Shown here one piece after another: positions 28,887 to 37,681 of a stretch of 64,000 nt of DNA; positions within the stretch are counted from its first letter, which is position 1; the number at the start of each line of letters is the position of its first letter. The stretch lies in assembly GCF_000013085.1 (NCBI RefSeq), contig NC_007643.1:2465001-2529000 (forward strand), in the 5' to 3' direction. This DNA comes from Rhodospirillum rubrum ATCC 11170. GTDB lineage: Bacteria > Pseudomonadota > Alphaproteobacteria > Rhodospirillales > Rhodospirillaceae. The position numbers were made by a program, and so were the translations under genes. The notes under the pieces were generated by a model. That model made no database searches. It saw only the letters and a program-made list of their open reading frames with translations, and was not told where the DNA came from.

Positions 28887-30419
28887 TTAAGGTTTCCAGG
28901 CGCGTTGCTGCTGGGGGGCGAAGAAATCATCGACGCTGCGGACAAGAGCGGCGGCGAGCTTCGCCCGATAGGGGGCGGTGCGCAACAGTTTTTCGTCGGA
29001 CACATTGGAAAGGAAGCCCATTTCCACAAGGACCGAGGGAACGTCGGGCGCCTTCAGAACCGCGAAACCGGCATACCGGCGGGTCTTTTCCAGCTTCAAC
29101 ACATCACCGGGCAAGGCCGAGACCAGGGTATTGGCGAAATGAACCGATTTGTTCTTGGTCTCGCGCTGGGCGAGATCGATCAAAATCGTCGCGACATCGG
29201 GCGATTCCTGGGACAGATCCATGCCCAGCAGGATATCGACCTTGTTTTCACGATCGGCCAGCTGGGCGGCCTCGTCGTCGGAAGCGGTTTCCGACAAGGT
29301 ATAGACCGACAGCCCGCGCACCTGGGGATTGGCCATGGCATCGGCATGGATCGACACGAACAGATCGGCCCCGGCATGGCGGCCAAAGGCGATGCGTTCG
29401 CGCAGGCGAACCGAAGTGTCGCTCTCGCGGGTCAGAACCACCTTGTAGCGGCCGGTGGCCTCCAGGGCGCGTTTGAGCTGGCGGGCCATCTCGAGGGTGA
29501 CGATCTTTTCATAGGTTCCCGAAGCGCCGATGGCCCCGGGGTCCTTGCCGCCATGGCCGGGATCAAGCACGATCACCGGCTTGCGCACCGGATCGACCGA
29601 GCGCTGGGGCTTTTCCAAGGGAATGGGCACGCGCCGGCCGTCGGCCAGCCGGACGATCGCCGGCCCCTCGCGCGCCATCACCTGCATCCCCTCGCCCGCC
29701 GCCGCCCCGCCTGGACCGCCAAACGAGCCGGGAATCGACGGATCGGCGATCGGCGCCTGGGCCGAGGGCAAAGAGGCGAGATTGACCGTGACCGGCCCCT
29801 TGCCCACGGCGGCCGGCCGCAGATTGACCGGGCCGCCCGGACCGATGGGTGTGGGCGCCGTCGTCCCGCTCGCGGCGGCGGCGGGAGCGGCGGCGGCGGC
29901 GAAGGCCACGGCGCGGGTCGAGGGCTCGGGGGTGACGGTGGCGGGGACGACGGGCTTGGCCGGCTGACCAACCCCGGCCATGAAGATCTCGGGCGTGGTC
30001 GGCACCAGATCCATGACCAGCCGCCAGCCGAACCCCTCGCGCGGTTCCAGCAGGAAGTCCTTGTCGACCATCGCCGGGCCGGTGAGGTCGATGACCATGC
30101 GCGAGAAGCCGGGCCGCACCACGCCATAGCGGGCGCCGGCGACCAGACCGGTGTCGCGGGGCACCAGCCCCAGGGCGAACTCGACCTCGGGCATATCGAT
30201 GATCAGGCGATAGGGCGCCGAGAGGGAGACGAGTTGCCACGTCACCGGCCCCGAAAGCTCGAGCACGAAGCGCGTCGAGCCGCCATGGTCGCCCAACCGC
30301 AGGCCGGTCGCCCGGGTCGCGGCCAGCGCCGGCCGGGGCGCCAGCAAGGCGGCGGCGACGAACGGGGTTCCCGCCAGCAGGCTGCGTCGGCTCACTCCGG
30401 TTGCTTTGCGGCGCGCCAT
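28887..30419 (-). CDS. amiC: N-acetylmuramoyl-L-alanine amidase with AMIN domain (AmiC type)
   Basis: 510 residues from ATG 30419 (MARRKATGVSRRSLLAG). SRRSLLAG with the following hydrophobic stretch is a twin-arginine signal, as for AmiA/AmiC. The AMIN domain (about 40-140) has TRFVLELSGPVTW and a Pro/Ala-rich linker follows. The Amidase_3 domain begins VIVLDPGHGGKDPGA (first Zn His), then Glu in YEKIVTLEMARQL, SIHADA (second His) and catalytic Glu in VLVEMGFLSN. It splits daughter-cell peptidoglycan at division. The promoter at 30476-30504 rules out the frame's upstream starts. Confidence 0.94.
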   Translation of the reverse strand: MARRKATGVSRRSLLAGTPFVAAALLAPRPALAATRATGLRLGDHGGSTRFVLELSGPVTWQLVSLSAPYRLIIDMPEVEFALGLVPRDTGLVAGARYGVVRPGFSRMVIDLTGPAMVDKDFLLEPREGFGWRLVMDLVPTTPEIFMAGVGQPAKPVVPATVTPEPSTRAVAFAAAAAPAAAASGTTAPTPIGPGGPVNLRPAAVGKGPVTVNLASLPSAQAPIADPSIPGSFGGPGGAAAGEGMQVMAREGPAIVRLADGRRVPIPLEKPQRSVDPVRKPVIVLDPGHGGKDPGAIGASGTYEKIVTLEMARQLKRALEATGRYKVVLTRESDTSVRLRERIAFGRHAGADLFVSIHADAMANPQVRGLSVYTLSETASDDEAAQLADRENKVDILLGMDLSQESPDVATILIDLAQRETKNKSVHFANTLVSALPGDVLKLEKTRRYAGFAVLKAPDVPSVLVEMGFLSNVSDEKLLRTAPYRAKLAAALVRSVDDFFAPQQQRAWKP

Positions 30420-30475
30420 CGGCGGTGTCGTCCCTCGGCCCACGTATCGTTCCATGGTTTGAAAGTCCCACCACA

Positions 30476-30504
30476 GGTATAGGGGACAGCGGCCCAATTG
30501 ACAA
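30476..30504 (-). promoter_or_regulatory. Sigma-70 type promoter for amiC
   Basis: Minus strand TTGTCA (30499-30504), 17-bp spacer, TATACC (30476-30481). It would start RNA about 50 nt upstream of the ATG at 30419. Good -35, fair -10. Confidence 0.55.
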
Positions 30505-31162
30505 GATTTCGATCTAAGAAGCCGCGATTACCCTATGATTTACCATGGATAATTAAAATTGGGTGCACCAGGGCCACACCCTCCGCGCGCCCTGGCTCTC
30601 GCCTTATCGGCGAAGCGGCGGGAAAATCCGACCGGAAAGAAAGAAGGTTGTGGAAGGGGTGGCCCGACTGTATCTTGATGAACGAGATTCCGTTGAAGGG
30701 TCTGGCCCAGGGCTGGCGGTCTACGCCGGCAACGGGGGCCGGGGCGACGCGAAGGACCGCCGGCTTATCGGCGGAACCGCGATCTGGCCGGAACAGGAAG
30801 CGCGCGGACGTCGGATATAGACGTCGACGTGCCCGGGCCCATCAACCGGTATTGTAACGCAACACATCCGTTCCCGGCCGGGCTTCCCCCGTGCCGGACG
30901 GGCTAGGCACCCTGGAAAATGACAATCCGGGTTTGGTGTGAACGAAACCAAGTAGGCTCCCGCGTTCCGCGGGGGATGCCCGCTGCTCCAGGATCGGATC
31001 ATCCGGTCGGTGCGGCGGTGGCGCGATCTTATTGCCTACGCCCTTGGTCAGCGTTCGTACGCCAGCCCTCCGGCATCAAGAAGGCCCGCCGATCCCATCT
31101 GATCGACCGGCCACCCGTGGCGAAAAGCCCTGGTGGACCGGCCTCGCGGAGTATCCTTCCGA
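30505..31162. other. Long intergenic region upstream of rne
   Basis: 658 bp between the divergent amiC promoter and rne. No supported gene: the open frames have no ribosome site or family features. RNase E genes usually have a long 5' untranslated leader that the enzyme itself cuts to autoregulate, so part of this DNA is probably that leader. I could not define the rne promoter or a specific hairpin. Confidence 0.45.
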
Positions 31163-33832
31163 ATGACCAAGCGCATGCTTATCGATGCGAACCACCCCGA
31201 AGAAACGCGGGTCGTGGTTCTGGACGGTACCCGTCTCGACGAGTTTGACGTCGAGACTTCAACGAAGAAACAGCTTAAGGGAAACATCTACCTCGCCAAA
31301 GTCGTCCGCGTCGAACCCTCGCTCCAGGCCGCTTTCGTCGAATACGGCGGCAATCGCCATGGCTTCCTGGCCTTCAACGAGATCCACCCGGACTATTACC
31401 AGATCCCCGTCGCCGACCGCGAAAAGCTGATCGCCGAGGAGGCGCTTGAAGCCGCCGCCGATGACGATGACGAGGCCGACAGCGTCGAGACCCTGGGCGG
31501 CGATGAAGCCGAAGACTCGGCCCCCGCTCCGCGCGCCAAATCGCGGGTCAGCCGCAGCTATAAGATCCAAGAGGTGATCAAGCGCCGGCAGATCATGCTG
31601 GTGCAGGTCGTCAAGGAGGAGCGCGGCAACAAGGGCGCGGCTCTGACCACCTATCTGTCGCTGGCCGGGCGCTATTGCGTGTTCATGCCCAATACCACGC
31701 GCGGCGGCGGCGTTTCGCGCAAGATCACCAGCGCCACCGATCGCAAGCGCTTGAAGTCGATCATGGGCGAATTGATCGGCCCCAAGGGCAGCGCCGTCAT
31801 CTTGCGCACGGCGGGCAGCGAGCGGTCGCGGGCCGAAATCCGCCGCGACCATGACTATCTGCTGCGCACCTGGGATTCCATCCGGCAGACGACGCTGGCC
31901 TCGCGCGCCCCTTGCCTGATCCACGAGGAAGGCAGCCTGATCAAGCGCGCCATCCGCGATATCTATTCCCGCGACATCGAGGAAATCCTGGTCGAAGGCG
32001 ATGCCGGTTACCGCACCGCCAAGGATTTCATGAAGATGCTGACGCCTTCGCACGCCAAGAAGGTCCAGCCCTACAAAGACGAGATCATGCCGCTTTTCCA
32101 CCGCTATCAGGTGGAAAGCCAGATGGATGCCATGCATTCGCCGATCGCCCAGTTGCGCTCGGGCGGCTATCTGGTCATCAACCAAACCGAGGCGCTGGTC
32201 GCCATCGACGTCAATTCGGGCCGCTCGACGCGCGAGCGCAATATCGAAGAGACCGCCTATAAGACCAATCTGGAAGCCGCCGACGAAATCGCCCGCCAGC
32301 TGCGCCTGCGCGACCTGTCCGGGCTGATCGTCATCGACTTCATCGATATGGACGATCCGCGCTCCAACGCCAATGTCGAGCGCCGGGTCAAGGACGCGCT
32401 GCGCAACGACCGCGCCCGCATCCAGCTTGGCCGCATCAGCCATTTCGGCCTGCTTGAAATGTCGCGCCAGCGGCTGCGCCCCAGCCTGATGGAAACCAGC
32501 TTCCAGCCCTGCCCGCATTGCCATGGCTCGGGGTCGCTGCGCTCGGTCGAATCCACGGCCATCCATATCCTGCGCATCATCGAGGAAGAGGGCGTGCGCC
32601 GGCGTTCGAGCGAGGTCACGGTCACCGTGCCGACGGCGATCGCCCTTTACATCCTAAACAACAAGCGCACCGTTCTGGCCGCCATCGAGGCGCGCTATGA
32701 CTTCCAGGTGTTCTTGCTGGGCGACGACACGCTGATCGTTCCCGATTATCGCATGGACCGGGTGAAGGCCGAGCGCGAGGGCTTGGATGCCCTGCCCGCC
32801 GCCGCCCCCCCGCCGACCGCGCCCGTCGCCGCCCTGCCGGCGCCCGAGGTCCTGGAAGACGAGGACGAGGACGAGGGCACCGTCGAGGACGAGGCCTTCG
32901 CCGAAGAGAACGGCCAAAACGGCGCCGATGCCGATGGACAGGGCCGCAAGCGCCGCCGCCGTCGCCGCCGTCGCCGCAAGGATCAGGACGGCGTGGAGAT
33001 CGAAGGCTCGTCCGTCGACGACGAAGAGGGCGCGCCCGAAGGCACGGCTGACTCGACCGAGGACGAGGGCGCCGATGACGAGGGTGAGACCGGCGACGAG
33101 GCCGAGGACACGGGCGACGAGTTGGACCCGGCCGACGGGTCGCTGAGCGATCGTGATGGCCAGTCGCGCCGCCGCCGCCGTCGCCGCGGCCGTCGCGGTC
33201 GTCGCGACGACACGGGCAACGGCTTGCCCGAGCCCGCCGTGCCGGCCTCGACCGCCGATACCCTGCCCCTTGATGACGACTCGATCGAAAGCGCCGAGAT
33301 CGACGACGATCCGACCGCCGAGGACGAGATCATCTCGTCGACCGACGCGGACAGCGCCCCGGCCGGCGAGGACTCTGCGGCGGCGATCACCGATGAGCTT
33401 GGCCGCGAGGGTCGCCGTCCGCCGCGTCGCCGTCGCCCCCGCCGCAAGGATCGGGGCGTCGAGACCAACCGCGCCATCGCCCTTGACGCCAGCGACGCCG
33501 AAGCCGGCCCGGCGACCGCCGAAACGGATCTCGCCGCCTTCGACGACGCCCCGGACGCCGAGGCGCCCTTCGCTGAGCCCTTGGGCGATGAGCGGTTGCT
33601 CGACGAGACCCCCGCCGAGATCGCCGAGGCCGAGGCCGAAGTCGAGACCGCCGAGACGGACATCGACCGCGACCCCGCCGACGGGGAACCGCCGACCGCA
33701 CCCGTCGCGCCGCCGCCGGTCGCCGTCGTCAAGACCCCCGACCCCGCGGCCGCCGCCGCCCCGCCGGCCGCGGTCCCGTCTTCCGACCAACCCCGCCGCG
33801 TTGGCTGGTGGTCGAAACTGATGTCGTCCTGA
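31163..33832 (+). CDS. rne: Ribonuclease E
   Basis: 889 residues from ATG 31163 (MTKRMLIDANHPEETRVVVL). The S1 domain (about 35-150) is interrupted by an acidic insert, as is usual in alphaproteobacteria. The catalytic core has YLVINQTEALVAIDVNSGR with the Mg-binding Asp, and IVIDFIDMD with the second. The Zn-link CPHCHGSG is near 450, used to form the tetramer. From about 550 the C-terminus is a disordered scaffold alternating acidic blocks with arginine-rich RNA-binding blocks (KRRRRRRRRRKDQD, RRRRRRGRRGRR). It processes rRNA and mRNA at the inner membrane and scaffolds the degradosome. Confidence 0.96.
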   Translation: MTKRMLIDANHPEETRVVVLDGTRLDEFDVETSTKKQLKGNIYLAKVVRVEPSLQAAFVEYGGNRHGFLAFNEIHPDYYQIPVADREKLIAEEALEAAADDDDEADSVETLGGDEAEDSAPAPRAKSRVSRSYKIQEVIKRRQIMLVQVVKEERGNKGAALTTYLSLAGRYCVFMPNTTRGGGVSRKITSATDRKRLKSIMGELIGPKGSAVILRTAGSERSRAEIRRDHDYLLRTWDSIRQTTLASRAPCLIHEEGSLIKRAIRDIYSRDIEEILVEGDAGYRTAKDFMKMLTPSHAKKVQPYKDEIMPLFHRYQVESQMDAMHSPIAQLRSGGYLVINQTEALVAIDVNSGRSTRERNIEETAYKTNLEAADEIARQLRLRDLSGLIVIDFIDMDDPRSNANVERRVKDALRNDRARIQLGRISHFGLLEMSRQRLRPSLMETSFQPCPHCHGSGSLRSVESTAIHILRIIEEEGVRRRSSEVTVTVPTAIALYILNNKRTVLAAIEARYDFQVFLLGDDTLIVPDYRMDRVKAEREGLDALPAAAPPPTAPVAALPAPEVLEDEDEDEGTVEDEAFAEENGQNGADADGQGRKRRRRRRRRRKDQDGVEIEGSSVDDEEGAPEGTADSTEDEGADDEGETGDEAEDTGDELDPADGSLSDRDGQSRRRRRRRGRRGRRDDTGNGLPEPAVPASTADTLPLDDDSIESAEIDDDPTAEDEIISSTDADSAPAGEDSAAAITDELGREGRRPPRRRRPRRKDRGVETNRAIALDASDAEAGPATAETDLAAFDDAPDAEAPFAEPLGDERLLDETPAEIAEAEAEVETAETDIDRDPADGEPPTAPVAPPPVAVVKTPDPAAAAAPPAAVPSSDQPRRVGWWSKLMSS

Positions 33833-33869
33833 TCGCGGCGCCGCCCGCCGACGATCACCCGATGACGGA

Positions 33870-33900
33870 GGGGGACCGGAGCAATCCGGTCCCCCTTTTA
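33870..33900 (+). terminator. Rho-independent terminator of rne
   Basis: GGGGGACCGG-AGCAAT-CCGGTCCCCC followed by TTTTA: a 10-bp perfect stem with a short T-run, 37 bp after the stop. Confidence 0.85.
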
Positions 33901-34014
33901 GTTGACGGCCCATGCAGACAGCCGATCTGGACGGAACGGACCATCTAAGCTAGCGTTCAACGGGTAGGGCCAAGGCGGAGCGCATCGCCAGAGCGGCCCC
34001 TGGAGGACGACCCG

Positions 34015-34413
34015 ATGGTGTTCCCCTTCTTCCCCTTCGGCGGATCCGCCTTCGGCGGCGCCCCGCCGCGCCAAACCGACGCCACCGATCCGTTCGCCGC
34101 CATGACGGCGCTGATGGATCTGGCCCTGCTGCCCTGGCAGGCGGCGCTGGCGGCCAATCCCTTCTTGCGGGCATCCCCCTTTGGCGGATTTTTCCCCGCT
34201 GCGCCGCCGGGCTTGGCGCCGACAATGGGCGAGGCTTGGCGAGCGGCCGATCAGATGGCGCGCTCGATCACCGAGACCCTGGCCGAGGGTCAACCGGTCA
34301 GCCTGACCCTGACCGACCCGGCGTCGCCGCTGTCGATGACCCTGGTGCTGCGCCTAAACCCGCCAGCCGCCCCCCGGCCCGCCCTGCCGGCGCCGACCAT
34401 CATCGACGGCTGA
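34015..34413 (+). CDS. Hypothetical protein between rne and rpsI
   Basis: 132 residues, MVFPFFPFGGSAFGGAPPRQ. GGAGG lies 7 bp before the ATG. It is Pro/Ala/Phe-rich, with MTALMDLALLPWQAALAANPF and MARSITETLAEGQPVSLTLT suggestive of short amphipathic helices (phasin-like look, but I would not name it). No signal peptide. Convergent with rpsI, and it originally shared the bidirectional terminator now duplicated here. Confidence 0.65.
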   Translation: MVFPFFPFGGSAFGGAPPRQTDATDPFAAMTALMDLALLPWQAALAANPFLRASPFGGFFPAAPPGLAPTMGEAWRAADQMARSITETLAEGQPVSLTLTDPASPLSMTLVLRLNPPAAPRPALPAPTIIDG

Positions 34414-34435
34414 CCCCGCCCCCACCCTTCTTGGG

Positions 34436-34520
34436 CCCCCCATGCAAAAAGGCCCGCTTGCGCGGGCCTTTTCGCTGCGATCTGGGATAAAAACCCCGAT
34501 CAGCGCTTGGAGAACTGGAA
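34436..34520. repeat. 85-bp direct repeat, left copy (displaced rpsI end plus terminator)
   Basis: Identical base for base to 34989-35073. On the minus strand it reads codons for FQFSKR and the TGA of rpsI, but it is not joined to the rest of that gene. Confidence 0.95.
34447..34472. terminator. Bidirectional terminator, left copy
   Basis: AAAAGGCCCGC-TTGC-GCGGGCCTTTT, an 11-bp stem with A- and T-runs at the two ends, 33 bp after the stop of the gene ending at 34413. Works in either direction. Confidence 0.8.
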
Positions 34521-34622
34521 AATCACCGTAAGAAAAATACGTTCAGACCATATACAATATGCTTAGCTCTTTTTTCCCGCCCCACCCTATTGTCGGTTCT
34601 AAACCCATATCTTACCGTTAAT

Positions 34623-34880
34623 CTACCCCCCGTAACTAGACCGCAGAGTTTCCATCTTGGTGCGACCGTGGGGAATTGCCCCCGTTCCATCGGTAACCAC
34701 CACATCGTACCCCTCGATTATCGGGTAAATGCGTTGTTGCAGCCACTCTGTTATCGAGGCGCTCCCCGCAGCCTTACGGGAATACTCGTAATCCCCCAGC
34801 TCAGCGTTGACAGACGCCCTGATAACGATACGCACCTCTTCCAGTTCAAAGACCATTTGCTCAATTTCGCGCGGCGTCAT
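34623..34880 (-). CDS. Small protein carried by the rpsI insert
   Basis: 85 residues, MTPREIEQMVFELEEVRIVI. AAGGAGG lies 5 bp before the ATG, and a good promoter lies at 34911-34939. It is soluble and acidic in the first half, with SITEWLQQRIYPIIEGYDVV in the middle and a basic end IPHGRTKMETLRSSYGG. No family recognised. As the only gene between the 85-bp repeats, it is the best candidate for a cargo or recombination-accessory protein. It is not an integrase: it is too short and has no catalytic motif. Confidence 0.7.
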   Translation of the reverse strand: MTPREIEQMVFELEEVRIVIRASVNAELGDYEYSRKAAGSASITEWLQQRIYPIIEGYDVVVTDGTGAIPHGRTKMETLRSSYGG

Positions 34881-34910
34881 GCCATCCTCCTTCGTGGATC
34901 AACGAGGACA

Positions 34911-34939
34911 TTATTAGCATCTTAATAAGGCTTTGTAAA
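34911..34939 (-). promoter_or_regulatory. Promoter of the small gene in the rpsI insert
   Basis: Minus strand TTTACA (34934-34939), 17-bp spacer, TAATAA (34911-34916), 31 bp upstream of the ATG at 34880. Close to the sigma-70 consensus. Just upstream, 34940-34972 has GTTAATACG, GTTATTACG and CGTTATA-type short repeats, possible protein-binding sites. Confidence 0.6.
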
Positions 34940-34988
34940 GACGTTAATACGTGGTTATTACGTCGTTATAAGAGAGCAGCTGCCCAGC

Positions 34989-35073
34989 CCCCCCATGCAA
35001 AAAGGCCCGCTTGCGCGGGCCTTTTCGCTGCGATCTGGGATAAAAACCCCGATCAGCGCTTGGAGAACTGGAA
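34989..35073. repeat. 85-bp direct repeat, right copy (functional rpsI end plus terminator)
   Basis: Contains the last 21 bp of rpsI coding sequence including the stop at 35053, and 64 bp downstream. Identical to 34436-34520. Confidence 0.95.
35000..35025. terminator. Bidirectional terminator of rpsI, right copy
   Basis: Same 11-bp stem as at 34447-34472, 27 bp after the rpsI stop. It ends the rplM-rpsI message. Confidence 0.85.
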
Positions 35074-35529
35074 GCTCCGGCGGGCCTTGGCGCGGCCGTA
35101 CTTCTTGCGCTCGACGGTGCGCGGATCGCGGGTCATGAAGCCTTCGGCCTTCAGGGCCGGGCGCATGTCGGGATCGAAATAGGTCAGGGCGCGGCTGATG
35201 CCATGGCGCAGGGCGCCGGCCTGACCCGACAGACCACCACCGGTGACCGTGCAAACCACGTCGAACTGGTTGGTGGTGTTGGTCACCACGAACGGCTGGT
35301 TGATCACCATGCGCAGCACGGGGCGGGGAAAGTAGTTTTCCAGCTCGCGGCCGTTGACGGTGATGCGGCCCGAACCGGCCTTGATCCACACGCGGGCCAC
35401 GGCATCCTTACGGCGACCGGTGGCATAGGAGCGACCCTGGGCGTCGCGCTTGGGCTCGCGCTTCTGCTGCAGGGCGGCCGGGGCGGCGACGTCCTTCAAG
35501 TCCTCGAAGGATTTGATTTCCTCGGCCAT
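35053..35529 (-). CDS. rpsI: 30S ribosomal protein S9
   Basis: 158 residues. [18 protein letters not shown] near 35 is the S9 start and the invariant C-terminus ends FQFSKR, whose Lys-Arg contacts P-site tRNA. The N-terminal 30 residues form the extension usual in alphaproteobacteria. It follows rplM by 3 bp in a two-gene operon. Its 3' end is one of the duplicated 85-bp repeats, but the gene is intact. Confidence 0.98.
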
Positions 35530-35532
35530 GAA

Positions 35533-35997
35533 TTAGGCGCTCCTTTTATTCTTCGGGTTCAGCGCCGCGACATCCAGGACCACCGGCTGCTGGGCGTCGT
35601 GGGGATGCGCTTCGCCGCCATAAACACGCAGCTTCTTGAACTGGGCGCGGGCCAGCGGGCCACGCGGCATCATCCGCTCAACGGCCTTCTCGATCAGACG
35701 CTCGGGATGGGCTCCGTCGCGGATCTGGCCAAGGCTGCGGCTCTTGATGCCGCCGGGATGGCCGGTGTGCCAGAAGAACCGCTCGTTGGCGGCCTTGTTG
35801 CCGGTCAGGTGAACCTTCTCGGCATTGATAACGACCACATGGTCGCCGGTATCGATATGCGGGGTGTAAATGGTCTTGTTCTTGCCACGAAGCAGATCAG
35901 CAATGATCACGGCAAGACGCCCGAGAACGACGCCTTCGGCGTCGATCACGTACCATTTCCTATCCACCTCGCTCGGCTTCGCGGAATAGGTTTTCAT
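35533..35997 (-). CDS. rplM: 50S ribosomal protein L13
   Basis: 154 residues from ATG 35997 ([20 protein letters not shown]), with GGAAGGAAAAG about 8 bp upstream; the longer frame is not coding. [35 protein letters not shown] and [20 protein letters not shown] are L13 signatures. It is an early-assembly protein of the large subunit and leads the rplM-rpsI operon. Confidence 0.98.
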   Translation of the reverse strand: MKTYSAKPSEVDRKWYVIDAEGVVLGRLAVIIADLLRGKNKTIYTPHIDTGDHVVVINAEKVHLTGNKAANERFFWHTGHPGGIKSRSLGQIRDGAHPERLIEKAVERMMPRGPLARAQFKKLRVYGGEAHPHDAQQPVVLDVAALNPKNKRSA

Positions 35998-36146
35998 CGT
36001 CCGTTCTTTTCCTTCCGGCCGGAGGAACCGCGCGGCAAACCCGACGGCCCGGTCCCGGCGGTTCCCGGTGGGTGTCCACTCAAAGGGCGGATCCGCCCTC
36101 CGCCCCATCAGGGCCAGCGGTCATCCTTCTTATGGTGTGGCGGCGG

Positions 36147-36174
36147 AGTATGCCAGGAAAAGACGCAGTGTCAA
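36147..36174 (-). promoter_or_regulatory. Promoter of the rplM-rpsI operon
   Basis: Minus strand TTGACA (36169-36174), 16-bp spacer, CATACT (36147-36152). The -35 is perfect. It leaves a leader of about 145 nt before rplM, long enough for feedback control, though no specific structure was identified. Confidence 0.65.
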
Positions 36175-36386
36175 CGTGGATTAATCCTTTAAAATCAATG
36201 CGTTATTAAATTGGTATTATTATACCCCATTGCCAACCCCCTGGAACGTCACCCCTTTAAGGGCTTGGCCCCGCAAACCATCGTTTTGGGCGCTAAAAAG
36301 CCAACGGCCAGGAGGCGCCGTGGCGCCATCCTGGCCGAAGGGAAAAGAGCGGAGACTTAAGCAAACGGCGGGAACGCCGCCGACCG

Positions 36387-37217
36387 TCAGCGCAAGGTAA
36401 AGGTGATGGGAACGATCAGTTCCATGCGGGCTTCGGGATAGTCGTCGGGCAAGGGTGGCAAGGGATTGGCCTTATCGACCATCTCGTTCACCGCCGCGTC
36501 GAGATCGGCATAGCCGGTCGAGCGCATGAGCTTGGACGACAGCACGCTGCCGTCGCGGCCGATCACCAGGAACAGCCGGGCCTCGCCCTGTTCGCCGCGA
36601 CTGCGCGAGCGCCGGGGGTAGTTCTTATGGCTGGCGAGATCGGCCAGCAGCCGCGACAGATAGCTGGGCGGCGGCCCGGACGCCGAGGCCCGGGTCGGGC
36701 CCGGAGTCGCCGAAGCCACGCCCTGGGGGGCGCTATCGAAAGACGCCGGCGCATCCGAGGGGGTGCTGCTCGCTTGATCCGACGAGGTCGTCTTTTCCGG
36801 CTTTTTCTTTGCCGGAGTTTCGATCGGATCGGGGGCGCGTTCGGCCTTAGGCTTGGGTTTGGGCTTGGGCTTGGCCTCGGGCTTGGGCGGCGGCTCGCGC
36901 TCGGGCTCGCGTTTAACCTCGGGCGGCGGCTCCTCCGGCGGGGCGATCAGCGGCTCGGCCAACGCCGAGGTCGAGGCGATCACCGGTTCGAAGGGCGGCG
37001 GCGGCGCGATCTCGGGCGGCGGCGCCACCTCGGCCGGCGGGGGGGGCGGCGGTGGCGGGGGCGGCGGCGCCATGACGAATTCCAGGGTCATCATCGGCGC
37101 GGTTTCGGGCGTTGGCGGCGTCTCGGGTGTCGGCGAGGCCATCAGGGCCGCGACAACGCCAAGATGGAGCGCCGCCGATCCGGCGATGCCCCAAGTCCGC
37201 CCCGAAGGCCCCCTCAC
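36387..37217 (-). CDS. tonB: TonB-type energy transducer
   Basis: 276 residues from a GTG at 37217 that overlaps the exbD stop (GTGA). One N-terminal membrane span (IAGSAALHLGVVAALMA), then a periplasm-spanning proline-rich region including an 11-Pro run and Lys-Pro repeats (about 55-140). The TonB C-terminal domain (about 190-276) has YLSRLLADLASHKNYPRRS, GEARLFLVIGRDG and STGYADLDAAV. With ExbB/ExbD it transmits proton-motive energy to outer-membrane receptors for iron or other ligands. The substrate receptors are not in the window. Confidence 0.93.
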   Translation of the reverse strand: MRGPSGRTWGIAGSAALHLGVVAALMASPTPETPPTPETAPMMTLEFVMAPPPPPPPPPPPAEVAPPPEIAPPPPFEPVIASTSALAEPLIAPPEEPPPEVKREPEREPPPKPEAKPKPKPKPKAERAPDPIETPAKKKPEKTTSSDQASSTPSDAPASFDSAPQGVASATPGPTRASASGPPPSYLSRLLADLASHKNYPRRSRSRGEQGEARLFLVIGRDGSVLSSKLMRSTGYADLDAAVNEMVDKANPLPPLPDDYPEARMELIVPITFTLR

Positions 37218-37681
37218 CGGCCCGTTCCCGTGGCGGCGGCCCCGGCGGCGGCTGGCGGCGTGGGCATTTCGGCCATCAGCGAGACCTTGGCGAAGCCGGC
37301 CTGACCGATCCGCCCCATCACCTCCATCACCCGTCCATAGGGCAGATCCTTGTGGCCGCGCACATAAACCACCGAACCGGGCTTTTCCTTGGCCAGGGCG
37401 GCCAGCCGGGCGTCCATATCGGCCTCGGCCAGCGGCTGGTCGCGCAGGAACAGGGCGCCGGTCTGGTCGATGCTGACCACCACCGGATCCTTGGGCGGCT
37501 GGGCCTCGGCCGCCTGGGTGCGCGGCAGATCGACGGGCACCCCCATCGACATCAGGGGGGCGGCGACCATGAAGATGATCAGCAGCACCAGCATCACGTC
37601 GACCATCGGCGTGATGTTGATCTCGGCGATCGGCTTGTAGCCGCCCTCGTCATCCCCCGAGGGAAGAAGCGCCCCGGCCAT
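37214..37681 (-). CDS. exbD: Biopolymer transport protein ExbD
   Basis: 155 residues from ATG 37681 (a GTG one codon earlier is possible). IAEINITPMVDVMLVLLIIF is the single span with the essential proton-carrying Asp. The periplasmic domain follows, with VSIDQTGALFLRDQPL and KDLPYGRVMEVM. Forms the ExbB5-ExbD2 motor. It overlaps both neighbours, so the three genes are one operon. Confidence 0.95.
   Translation of the reverse strand: MAGALLPSGDDEGGYKPIAEINITPMVDVMLVLLIIFMVAAPLMSMGVPVDLPRTQAAEAQPPKDPVVVSIDQTGALFLRDQPLAEADMDARLAALAKEKPGSVVYVRGHKDLPYGRVMEVMGRIGQAGFAKVSLMAEMPTPPAAAGAAATGTGR

Larger units (their letters stand above)
34436..35073. mobile_element. Probable integrative-element scar at the 3' end of rpsI
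   Basis: Two identical 85-bp direct repeats (34436-34520 and 34989-35073) bracket 468 bp of AT-rich DNA. The right copy contains the last seven codons of rpsI and its terminator; the left copy is the same piece detached from any gene. This is the structure left when an element integrates into the 3' end of a gene and restores it. The insert has one small gene with its own promoter and no integrase, so it would be a decayed or minimal element. Integration of mobile elements at rpsI is known in other bacteria. The assignment here is inference from the repeat structure. Confidence 0.6.

Noticed and set aside
26471-30482. Very long plus-strand open frames (up to about 1000 codons) opposite mrcA and amiC.
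   Set aside because: They arise from GC-rich codon bias on the opposite strand. The translated products are low-complexity and both opposite genes have complete catalytic motifs.
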